Shown: piece by piece, positions 32,973-42,364 of the stretch
Layout: the number at the start of each line of letters is the position of its first letter
Numbering within the stretch: the stretch's first letter is position 1
Source of the DNA: Zygnema cylindricum
Lineage: Eukaryota; Streptophyta; Zygnematophyceae; Zygnematales; Zygnemataceae
Direction: 5' to 3'
DNA length: 64,000 bases
NCBI GenBank assembly: GCA_037447655.1
Contig: JBBHKE010002219.1
Location: forward strand, 135,739 to 199,738
The notes under the pieces: generated by a model
Database searches by the model: none
What the model was told of the DNA's origin: nothing
What the model saw: the letters and a program-made list of their open reading frames with translations, nothing else
Made by a program: the position numbers and the translations under genes

Positions 32973-34007
32973 GTAAGCAACTCACACAAAGCCTTTAGGA
33001 TAACCCTAACCCTTTTGTCTTTCATCACGAATAACCGCCACCTTGGCAAACAACAACTCTAACCACCTTCACCCCTTTGAAGGCAAGACTCCTTTGAGTC
33101 GATAGCAAAAATAATCTATGAATTTGCTCCCCTGAGCAGGAAGTTATGGAGGGTCAAAGATGACCTTTTGTACTGAAGCACTCTGGGAGAGAGGGTCCTA
33201 TCTACCAATTTTTCTAAGTCCTATCTCTCTCTCTAAAACTCTATCTACTGGTGTACGGCACCAATCATATTACATTGCTGTACACAAAAGTGCAGCTGCC
33301 GGTGTACTTTATGTACGGATTTTGTACGACATGGCCTTAATGTAGACACATGTCATATCCGGATTCGGTCTCGTAATCCCGGAGATGCCGCGATCCAATG
33401 TAATCGTGCCACGTGTCATCCGATATGGCGATGACCACAAACAACCGAGAATTTCTTCCGCGATCTCGTCTTTCTTTTCGGCCGTCCGATTGAATGCAGA
33501 TTTCTATCGTAGCCGTCATAAATGCTTGTACAGTATTTGTTTCGTAAAAGAGACAAAATGCGCGGTACTCGTTTCTTATCTATACTGAAATCCGTACTTT
33601 TACATAACTAGATCTATGTATCCGTAAAGTTCCGTTGTTAAATGAATTTTCCTTCGTGGCAACATTTAAAAAAATATCAAACCTATTAGTATATAACTTT
33701 TTGCCTATACTTAACGGTTAAGGCTACAGGCTACCAGCGTTCTGACGATCAGCAGGTACCAAGATCAAATCCTGGTTCCGACATACTCCTTTTAGTAAAT
33801 AAACCTACCTATCTGTAAATCAACTAAATTATTTCCCGTAAACCTCTGGATAGCCTAGGTAGCCGTGGCTCTAGCTTCCTCTCCAACTTCTCAGTGACTA
33901 CAACAAGTGTGGGAGTTGGAGAGAGAAGTTAGAGGCAGACTTCCTCGGCTTCTTTATATATTCCAATTTAGACCTAGAAAATAATAAAAGAACCATCGAT
34001 TTCTACA

Positions 34008-34950
34008 TATTGATGATGTGATCATATTTTGAAAGACTTTTGAGGAAAACCTAGAGCATATCCAGATCGTTCTCCGGGCACTCCAACCAGCGGGTTTGAA
34101 ATGTCATCCGGGCAAAGGCATTTTTGGGGTCCAAAAAATCATTTACCTTAGACATGAGGTGACTCCCGGGACTGTGGGTCCCCACATGGTCAAGGTGCCA
34201 GCCCTTGACGCTCTTCCCCCACTACAAGACATCTCGGCCCTTCGCACCTTCCAGGGCTTGGCCAACTACTATCGGCGGTTTATGCGGAGTTCATTAGTCA
34301 CGCCCAGCCCCTCAATCAGTAATTGTGGAAGGACCAAGAATGGCAATGGGCCGAAGAGCAACAGATCGCCTTCCAGTTCTTGAAGGATGCTCTAAAACAG
34401 CATCCCGTGCTCTGGATGCCTGATCACCAAAGGCCTTTCCTACTATATACTGATTGAAGCACGTTAAGATTGGGAGCGGTTTTGGCTCAAGTCGATGATG
34501 TCAAATCTGAATATGTGGTGGCTTACGCTTGCCACAGCAATAACCGAGCGGAGGGAAATTACAGCAGTTACCACGGAGAGCTCCTCGCAGCTGTTTGGGC
34601 AATCTAGCATTTCCGGCCTTATTTGTACGGGGTCCATTTCACCCTGATTACCTACCACCAACCCCTGAAATGGATCATGGAAAATAGTTAGTATTGGTAA
34701 ACTCGCCAGATGGGTTCTGATCATGCAAGAATATGATTTCAGCATTATTCACAGGGCACGGGAAATCCACGGGAATGCTGACAGACTTAGCCGAAACCTT
34801 GACCCCTCTACCCTGGATTATAATGGGGCTCGGCATGATGAGGACCCGGAAATTAGTTTGGGACTCATTCGAGCATCTTCTGCCTTAATATGGCATCCCC
34901 AATCCGGGGGGGAACTGTCAACTTTTACAGCGAACATGGAGGGGTAGGTG
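34008..34950 (+). pseudogene. Gypsy RT end and RNase H
   Basis: Resumes exactly in the YIDD motif (DDVIIF), then a stop, then HIQIVLRALQPAGLKCHPGK and the conserved FQGLANYYRRFMRSSL. RNase H follows in broken frames: DHQRPFLLYTD, RLGAVLAQVDD, SYHGELLAAVWAI and PLKWIMEN, matching the D-E-D RNase H of gypsy elements. Frameshifts near 34300 and stops near 34455 and 34605. The RT-RH to integrase linker (HRAREIHGNADRLSRN) ends at 34947. Confidence 0.85.
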
Positions 34951-35530
34951 CCCATAGGAGCCGGACGAAAGGATATCTCGAACGAATCCGATGCTCTCAA
35001 ATTAATCTAGCAAGGGTCTTCTCTTCCCCACTTGGCTCGAGTTGAATTATCCCGGGTGTAGACCAGGATGACAGGGTATGATTGGGACCAAGGCATTCTC
35101 CTCCGAAAATGGTCAGAGTGTACGAGGAAAGTGGTTCCTCCCCCCTCAACTCGGGAAACTCTGATTACCCATCTCCATCAGTAAGGTGGGCACTTCAGGC
35201 AAAAGTGAACCACTTCCTTGGTTACAGGCTCTTATTGGTGGTACGGGTTGCGGGCCCAAGTAAAAATTATTGTGCAGACTAGCTCTTCATGCGATCGAGT
35301 AAACGCAGCTTTTGACAAAAAGGGCGAACTTGAGCTTCATTTAATTCTTTTCCGGGGAATGTTTTATCGATGGTCTTTAGATCTTTTGGGACCTCTTCCG
35401 ACCAGCAAACGCGGGAACCGTTTTGTGCTGGTCATGTTTGAACATTTTACGAAGTGGATAGAGTTAGTGGTTTTGCCCCGGAAGGAATCGAAGTCAATTG
35501 CAGATGCCTTTTTGCAGAGGGTACTATCAC
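34951..35530 (+). pseudogene. Gypsy integrase, N-terminal zinc region and core start
   Basis: Degenerate zinc-binding region (CDRVNAAF as its tail) followed by the core start in 35218-35530: WSLDLLGPLPTSKRGNRFV carries the first catalytic Asp, then MFEHFTKWIELVVLP and DAFLQRVLS. Interrupted at 35530 by the hAT-type MITE; the frame resumes as QFGAPTEVLTDEGS. Confidence 0.8.
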
Positions 35531-35940
35531 TAGTGTTGGGTATCGGGTAGTTTCATATCGCGATAATTTCGATGTTCGATATATCGAATATCGATCGAGC
35601 AGATTCCTCGATATATCGTACCGGGACCAACATAAATTATCGCAATATATATCGCAAAAATTGCGTGTCCGTATAGTAAGAGTACGGAAAGTTGAACGGA
35701 ATATAGTACATAAAATAGTACGGAAAATCGTACGAAAATTTTGCCCCCCAGCGCTCGGGTGGTTTTAAAAAAAAAAAAATTGCGTTTTCAATATATCGTC
35801 GATACGATATATCGGCGATATATCGGATATATATCGCGATATTTCGATAATCGATATATCGAAGCGATATATCGATTATCAGGTACCTAAAATTCGGTAG
35901 ATATCGAATATCGCCAAGTGGTCCTCGATACCCAACACCA
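35531..35940. mobile_element. hAT-type MITE, copy 1 (410 bp), in the gypsy integrase
   Basis: Terminal inverted repeats TAGTGTTGGGTATCG...CGATACCCAACACCA. Flanking 8-mers ACTATCAC (35523-35530) and GCTGTCAC (35941-35948) match at 6 of 8 positions; 8-bp duplications are typical of hAT transposons. The interior is packed with TCGATATATCGA-like palindromes. No coding capacity. Same family as 53987-54364. Confidence 0.82.
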
Positions 35941-35948
35941 GCTGTCAC

Positions 35949-36282
35949 AATTTGGGGCGCCAACAGAGGTTCTAACAGACGAAGGTTCCAAATTTGCCGT
36001 AGAATTTACCAATCTTTTGGAGAAATGCCTCATCGATCATCGGCTGACAAGCCGCAACCACCCCCTAGGCGACGGTTTAGGGAAGAGGTGCGTACAGACA
36101 GTAAAGCCATCACTACGTAATATGGAGTGGAAGAAGATTTGGGAGAATGGGACCGAACGGTGCCTTGGATCGCCATGGGATACAGATTCAGCAAACGAGC
36201 TTCTCTCCACTCCTATAGCCCTTACTTCATTTTATTCGGACAGCATCCTATTCTGCCCAAGGCTTCCTCGGCCCAAGCGGTG
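35949..36282 (+). pseudogene. Gypsy integrase core end and C-terminal part
   Basis: GAPTEVLTDEGSKFAVEF holds the second catalytic Asp. The position of the catalytic Glu reads DGLGKRCVQT, where gypsy integrases normally have a Glu before Arg (Lys here), so the active site appears lost. After a shift, FILFGQHPILPKASS is the conserved integrase segment. Solo LTR I interrupts it at 36282. Confidence 0.8.
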
Positions 36283-37333
36283 TGTAGAAATTGATGTTTC
36301 TTCTAGTATTTTCTAGGTCTAAAATAAAGTACAGAAAAAGAAGCCGAGGCAGTCTGTCTCTAACTTCTCTCTCCAACTCTCACACTTGTTGCAGTCACTA
36401 AGAAGTTGGAGAGGAAACTAGTGCCATGGCTGCCTATGCTATCCAGGGATTTACGGGGTAGTAAAGAAGTTGATTTACTAAAATGTAAGTTGTCGCCTAG
36501 AGGATTTGATCCTAGTACCTACGGATAGGTAATGCCGCTGGTAGCCGGTAGCCTCATCCATTTAGTCTAGGATTAGTGGTAAACGATATAGAGTGTAATA
36601 AATATATAAACATTAACATATAGGCTAAATCATTTAACGGGAATTATATACGGGATACATAGAGTCAGTTATGAAAAGTATGGATTACGAGTACGAAGAA
36701 TAAATAAGTACCGCGCATTTGTTTCGATAGGAAAACAAATACATCGAAACTATTTAGGACGGCAATGATTGAAATCGGCATTCAATCGGACAGCCGGAAA
36801 GAATGTCGAGATAGCAGAAGAAGATTTCGGCGGTTTATGGTCGCCGCCACATCATATGACACGTGGCACCGTGACATTGGATTTCGGCATCTTAAGGGAT
36901 GACGGAAACTAATCCAGATAAGACACGTGTCGACATTTTGGTCATGTCGTACAATGTTCGTACATAAAGTACACTTCAGCAGTACTTTTTTGTACGGTAC
37001 ACTAATATGATTAGTGTTGTACGTCAGTAGATAGAGTTTTAGAGAGAGATATAACTTAGAAAAATTTGGGAGATATGACCCTCACTCCCAAAGAGATTTC
37101 TGTACAAAAGGTCAACTTTGACCCTCCATAAATTACTGCTCAGGGGAGCAAATTCAGAGATTCTTTTTGCTATCCACTCAAGGGAGTCTTGCCTTCACAG
37201 GGGTGAAGGTGGTTAGAGTTTTTGTTTGTCAGGGTGGCGGTTATTTGTGCTGAAATACAAAAGGGTCAGGGTTATCCTAGAGGCTTCGTGTGAGCTACCT
37301 ACTCTAAGGTCCTATCGAGGTCCCAAAGTTGCA
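36283..37333 (+). repeat. Solo copia LTR I (1051 bp), A/B family
   Basis: TGTAGAAATTGATG...AAAGTTGCA, flanked by CGGTG at 36278-36282 and 37334-37338. Same length and layout as the copia A/B LTRs, plus orientation. Antisense B-box hairpin at 36492-36570. Confidence 0.92.
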
Positions 37334-37932
37334 CGGTGGTCCTCCCGGAGATGGATGACAAGGGAACGGTCGCAAAACTGATCACCGATAGAGCCAAGAT
37401 CTTCCACCGAGAGATAACTATCGCTATGGGGAATTTATAATCAGCTAAACACAGGGATCAGTTGTGGTATTCTCAGCGCCGGAGCGGGAATTATGTGCCC
37501 CGCTAGCGACGATTTATGTCCGGGGACTTTGTACATTGGATGAAACAGAAAAAAGACACGCTTGATATTTCTGTAGGGCGGGTGATTTTTAAAGTGTCAG
37601 GATGTTCCAACAAGGGAGTACTTACAATGGAGGGGAAGGATGGTCAAAAAATTAAGGAGAATTATATCAATCAGGCCCCTTGCCATCTTCGGGGATTGGG
37701 AACGAACCTGCTTTTCACTTGACTTACTTTGCCGATCCTCCTTCCTGTTCATCAGCATGCAGCATATCCTCTCAGCTAGGCAACCTCTAGATGTGCCATC
37801 AGCTGGGCAATGTCTTGATGTGCCATCATTGCGGTCAGTGTTGGCATCCAGCATGTCTCCCATCCTCGTGGGAACCACGTACTCTACCCTCCAGCACATG
37901 GTTTCTGCGGGAAGTGCAAATTGGGCGGGTGA
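37334..37932 (+). pseudogene. Gypsy integrase C-terminal domain with PHD-like zinc finger
   Basis: VVLPEMDDKGTVAKLITDRA continues the integrase tail. 37516-37722 gives the barrel-like segment MSGDFVHWMKQKKDTLD and NKGVLTMEGKDGQKIKE. Downstream, 37745-37932 holds Cys/His residues with PHD spacing: CSSAC, about 20 residues, then C-HH-C-GQCW-H-PA-C (37820s-37840s) and, after a 1-base shift, WFCGKC followed by KLGG and TGA at 37930-37932. The chain also has a stop (TAG) before MCHQLG. PHD fingers usually bind histone H3 tails, so this may once have guided integration to chromatin. Confidence 0.6.
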
Positions 37933-37961
37933 TTATTCTTATGTCTTAGTCACGGTTGACT

Positions 37962-37974
37962 AAAAGGGGGGGAA
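37962..37974 (+). other. Polypurine tract of the gypsy element
   Basis: AAAAGGGGGGGAA lies about 30 bases after the last coding stop, the expected place for plus-strand priming before the 3' LTR. Confidence 0.65.
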
Positions 37975-38303
37975 ATTAGGACACCAACTCAATTACCAAG
38001 AACCCAATCCCTTTCCCCGGCCAGGTGGGGAAAGGAAAGGGGACGATATATCTTTTCGCCCTCCCATGCACTCATTCCTATTACCTGTCCGATTGTCTCC
38101 CTTATTTTGCATGCATGTCTATGGGAGGGATGCAGGCAGCAGTGGGCATAATCATTATTATAGGAAGCATTCGCAATTTGGGGGTTATTTGCAGAACTCC
38201 GATGCCGACTACACCGGGCAGTAGGCCGTTCTCTCATGTTTCTCAAGCACGCTTGACATGAATAAACCCTTTATCACATGGGAACATGCCCTTATTTGGG
38301 CCT
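37975..38303 (+). repeat. Gypsy 3' LTR remnant
   Basis: Non-coding sequence after the polypurine tract up to solo LTR H. The expected TG start is not visible (reads ATTAGGACACC). The LTR may continue after H to about 39467, where ACGTAACA would suit an LTR end. No second copy is in the window to prove its borders. Confidence 0.4.
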
Positions 38304-39439
38304 TGTTGAAATTGATGTATTTTCTAGTCTTATATGAGGATAAAAAAGGATTAGAGGCAGTCTGTCTCTAACTCCCTTCTCCAAGCCCTCACACTTGTTT
38401 TATTTTCTGAAGGTTAGATAGGGAGCTAGAGCCATGGCTGCCTAGGCCCTCTAGAGAGACAGGCAGTAGTTTTTGGTAGATTTACCAAAAAAAAAGGATT
38501 GACGGACCCAAGATTTGATCTTGGTACATGCTGTTTGCCAAATCTCTTACAACCGTCAACTTTATCATATAGTATGAAACGAAGCTAAGATGGGTAGGGT
38601 ACGATAGGTATTTAAAGGCTTACATGCCAAAGATTCCATTTAACTGCTAAAACGGAATCTTAAAGCATAGAAACCACTTTACATTATATACCGTACGAAA
38701 TAAATGTTACGCAAATTTATTTCAACGGTTCGTATCAAAAGCCGACTTTCATTGACAGCCATGGTGCGAGCCGAGATTCTGGAATGGCCACCTTGGCGGT
38801 TTTTGGATACACTCCCAATGACACGTGGCATCATCTTACGGGTTTACAGAATCTCCGGAGTGCACGATAATAAGTCCGGATATGACATATGTCACAATTA
38901 TGGCCATGCCGTACAAATGTCATACAAAAAGTACTTCGGCACCTGTACTTTTATATACGCTACAATCTTGTGATTGATACCGTACTTCAGTAGTAGAGGG
39001 TTTAAAGAGGGGTTTAGGACTTAGAAAAAATGTTAGGTAGCCGCCTCTCTCCCAAAGTGCATTTAATTTATATGTCATCTTTGGCCAACCAAAACTAAGT
39101 GCTCGGGGGAGCAAATTGAGAGATTCTTTTTGTTGCGAACTCAAGGGAGTCCAGGCTACACAGGGTGTATTCAGTCATATATTTTTCCTGCCAGGGTGCC
39201 TACATTTGTAAGGGAAAGTCAAAGTGGGGGAATGTGTCCATGTACTCATATTCTAAATTTGCACTCTGTTAGGAACTGAGCACACAGATTGTCTTCTTTC
39301 ACACGGGTGAAGCTCTATTGGGGTTCTGACTGTCAAGGTGTCAATCATTTGGGTTTTTATCAACTTTGAGCCAGTACTATTTAGATAAGCTTCTTTGGAT
39401 CTGTGATTTCTGTGGGGAAATGGAGCTCACAAAATTTCA
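38304..39439 (+). repeat. Solo copia LTR H (1136 bp)
   Basis: TGTTGAAATTGATG...ACAAAATTTCA, flanked by GGCCT (38299-38303) and TGCCT (39440-39444), a 4-of-5 match. Its end (GGATCTGTGATTTCTGTGGG) matches the end of LTR G read in the same sense. Antisense B-box hairpin at about 38502-38560. Confidence 0.87.
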
Positions 39440-39599
39440 TGCCTTCATTACTTTAAATACGTAACAGTCGTAGACATGTACAAAATGTGTAACAAACAAC
39501 AAAACCAAACGTAGACAACTACGAAACTTCAAAAAAATGATGACGTTTATAAAAACGGCAACGGGACCCCTAGGAATTCTTTTTCGTACATGCTTTTCA

Positions 39600-39945
39600 T
39601 TTTTCTACGTACAGGCACGTGACGAGCAAGGCTCGTGTAAAATATTTTGGAAACATTTGACCCATGCAATAACTTTTTTATATTTGTCAATCGATTATTA
39701 TTTCAAATATAATCGCCTCGCGAGTCTCTTTCATCACAAGTGTGAAGATGAGCTGGTGTGACGTGGAACTGGGTCGAAAAGACATTAGCGCTAAATTAGA
39801 GTACATTTAAAGTTTAAAGAGGACGCAAAATTTACTTTGGTTTTTCCCTTTTTTTCGTACGGCGTAAGATTTTCTCGTTGCAGGGCTCATTTTTACGTTA
39901 AAACGACGGAAAAAACCCTCACTTTAACTCATGGGCACCCGCCTT
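39600..39945 (+). repeat. Diverged PIF/Harbinger-like remnant
   Basis: 39735-39945 resembles the right halves of 57451-58230 and 58751-59519: GTGAAGATGA, GGGTCGAAAA, GACGCAAAAT, TCGTACGG and a terminal CGACGGAAAAAACCCTCACT. No left end was found. Confidence 0.45.
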
Positions 39946-40477
39946 AATATGATCGGCAATGAAATCGTTACTTTTCATTGTGACAGATGTAGACGCAGGT
40001 GTAATTTATGGCGGTTGTAGACGACTACAAAACTCATGACAGTTGATGGCATTTACAAAATAACGACGGTTGTAGAGGTGTCTACAGTATTTGTTATGGC
40101 ATTTTAGATGTTTAGGGTTTGTGACATTTTGACGTCATGCTCAATTGTGGTAGCGTCGACGTCACTAATTCCAAAACTTTTGGCCATAGTTTCCCGATTT
40201 GGTTCTTTCGTCTTTTTTCACTCTACTTGCCATAAAAACACGTCCAAAAATAGTAAAAAGTATTTTTTTTGAGAGTTTTCATTTGATGCCATTATTGTTG
40301 TGTTTCAATATAGGAATTGTGAGATAGATGCGGTAGTGGGAGAGGGAGAGGGAGAGAGGCCCCTTCACGAACTTCGCTTTTGCGAAATGGCATCCGTTGC
40401 TCGAGACCCCTCCACGGCCCTTGCACTTAAAAAGTACGCACATATTGAATGCCTCTCTCACCTTCACTCACCTTCAT
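39946..40477. other. No gene recognised
   Basis: AT-rich sequence with short direct echoes of GACGGTTGTAGA and a GA-rich run at 40335-40360. Nothing else supported. Confidence 0.4.
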
Positions 40478-40618
40478 TACACCTTGAATCGCTATCAGCG
40501 TTGAGAAATAACTAGTGTAAAAAAACAATTAGTGTTATTGACTATAATCTGGGTTCGAGGGTCAAAATTTGGTGGCACCGAATTAGTGTTATTAATGCTA
40601 ATAGCGATTCACGGTGTA
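40478..40618. mobile_element. TA-flanked MITE (141 bp)
   Basis: Ends TACACCTTGAATCGCTATCA and TAGCGATTCACGGTGTA are inverted copies of the family terminus CACCGTGAATCGCTATTAGCG with TA outside, as in Tc1/mariner (Stowaway-like) elements. Confidence 0.7.
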
Positions 40619-42364
40619 GTTGTTACGCATTGGGACATTTGAAAGCCATGTATAGAGAATCTTCGCTACAATACAAAACACGTTCGCTAAATTTATATAT
40701 CATGGGATGTACCCTTAGTTTTCAGTGGTATGCACGATTACAGGAGCGTACGATTCATCCTCAACACGAGAATAAATTGATCTAGTGTACGGGCGATGAT
40801 TGATGAGTCTCCATGTTCCGCCCTTTGACTCTTGCCAACATGCCTATAACTCCTTTTGGACCTTTAGCCTTCTAGGGTAATTCACGTGTTGTGACAGCCC
40901 TGGTAGTTCTCCAGGTTCTGTAACTCTTCTCCATCAAAGCTTACGAATTTCAATACTCAAACAAAGCCATTTAATCACCTTTCGAATCCATAAGATAGAC
41001 TTTATTCTCACAGTCCTCTAATTGGTGGGTCAGACTGAAGTCGGTCACAATATCTCTGTCAACTGCATATGCTGTGAGGCCAAAATCACAAAAACAACGT
41101 AAGGAAAGAAATGGTTCAGTCGAGCTGAATGTAGCCAATACGCGGCATTGCTTTTGGCCGCTTATTAATCCAGCTGCCTTACTCTGATAACTGAATGCGG
41201 ATGATTTGGATTTCTAATCGTTTTTTGGCTTGTTTATCACAGACTTAGATACATTTTATGTAAATACTGATTCAGATTTTTGTGTGGGAGTCTATGCGAG
41301 ACATCAAATGTGAAAACATGTTTTATTTATTTTTTGCGAAATGAAAGTCGTCCATATTTATTATCATTATATTGGTCAATGTCAGTTGTAGTTAGATTGG
41401 AACTTCCTGTACAAATTTTGGTCTGATTATAAACAGGAATGAAAATTTGCAAAATCGTATTTTCTTCTTCCCGTTATTATTATATGTTTCAAAACAGGCT
41501 ACAACTTCTGATTTATAATTGGCTGGATCGTTTTCCTTTTTTGTTTGCACGCCTTCTCTATAACATTGTTTTCATGGGTTGTTTTTTTAGGATTATGAAG
41601 TATCGTAAATGATTTTCTATTAGGCCTATTCATCACTATAGCATTGAAAAGGATGTGGAAGGAAAGGAGGAAAAAAAGTAGACTGGTAACAGAAGAACCA
41701 GTGTGTCCATGGATGCTGGAGATGTCTCTTGGTACCTTTTGTGATTTTTTTGAGAGGTGAGAATCGTGTCATGTTCTTTTGCAGTTTCACACGATTTGTC
41801 TTCGTTTCTGTCCTTAAAAACTGAAGCACATGGAGACCGCAAAGGGCTGGCAGTTAGTTTGCCAATAATGATGAAGAGAGATTGTGAAGTGTGACTGCAT
41901 TGTTTTAAGCCGGAGATCGACAAAGGAAAGACACTGTCATACTGTATTCGTTTTTTTCCACATGGCCAAGGAACTGAAAGTAAGTCCTTAAATGTCCGCA
42001 AAGTGTAATCTGTCTGTGGACATTTCCCAGTTTTGCAACTGCCGGGGCGGGTTTGGTAATTTTTTTGACCTCGTTCAGTGTCCAAAGACTGCATTTTCAC
42101 ATTATTTTTGACTCTACTTAGCTCATTTTGCTGATTGTTACACCATCTCTGTCCATCTTTTGTTTTGTAGAAAGGTGTGCTTGTGGATGGTAGATTGCTC
42201 GAAGAGATATTAATTGGAGGATTTGTGTTTCTGATTTAAAGTCGATTTAGAGATGCTATTCAGTAACATTATGTAAATGTATTTGTTCTCCTCCGTGTTG
42301 CTACTCTTGCTCCCACCTCTTGCATGGGGATTCTAAGGGATGTTATGCATCTTTATATTTCCAG
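40619..42364. other. Intergenic or 5' region of the SPIDR-like gene
   Basis: No complete coding exon proven. An ATG at 41653 opens 26 codons up to a possible donor at 41732, but its phase does not fit the exon at 42365. The last bases before 42365 (TTTATATTTCCAG) are a good splice acceptor, so an upstream exon probably lies here. Confidence 0.4.

Larger units (their letters stand above)
20508..34007 (-). mobile_element. Ty1/copia retrotransposon D, with nested copia E and solo LTR F
   Basis: Minus-strand copia related to A, with a perfect TATTG duplication. The 3' LTR (left) is 20508-20760 plus 26553-27363 once copia E and one of its duplications are skipped (about 1064 bp). The 5' LTR (right) is 31713-31748 plus 32978-34007 once F and one duplication are skipped (about 1066 bp). 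PBS 31712-31700, PPT 27376-27364. The coding region is heavily mutated. It sits in the gypsy RT active-site codon. Confidence 0.93.
31713..34007 (-). repeat. 5' LTR of copia D, interrupted by solo LTR F
   Basis: Starts TGCAACTCTGAGAC (plus strand), is split by F at 31749-32972 and ends CGATTTCTACA at 34007 before TATTG. B-box hairpin at 33713-33783. Confidence 0.9.
5396..38303 (+). mobile_element. Ty3/gypsy retrotransposon, decayed, split by nested insertions
   Basis: Plus-strand gypsy element in six surviving blocks: 5396-6779 (gag), 13229-15869 (protease, linker, RT start), 20160-20507 (RT fingers/palm), 34008-35530 (RT end, RNase H, integrase start), 35941-36282 (integrase end) and 37334-38303 (C-terminus, PHD-like domain, PPT, 3' LTR remnant). 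The blocks add to about 7.2 kb. RT-RNase H-integrase order is that of Ty3/gypsy. At B, D, the MITE and LTR I the coding sequence resumes in register once the insertion and one target duplication are skipped. Many stops and frameshifts make it non-functional. The 5' LTR and gag N-terminus lie left of the window. Confidence 0.88.

Noticed and set aside
41653-41731. First exon of the SPIDR-like gene (MWKERRKKSRL...)
   Set aside because: Plausible start and donor, but it ends in phase 1 whereas the next exon must enter in phase 0.
42320-42364. In-frame extension of the first SPIDR-like exon upstream of 42365
   Set aside because: It has no ATG in frame, and a good TTTCCAG acceptor lies at 42364.
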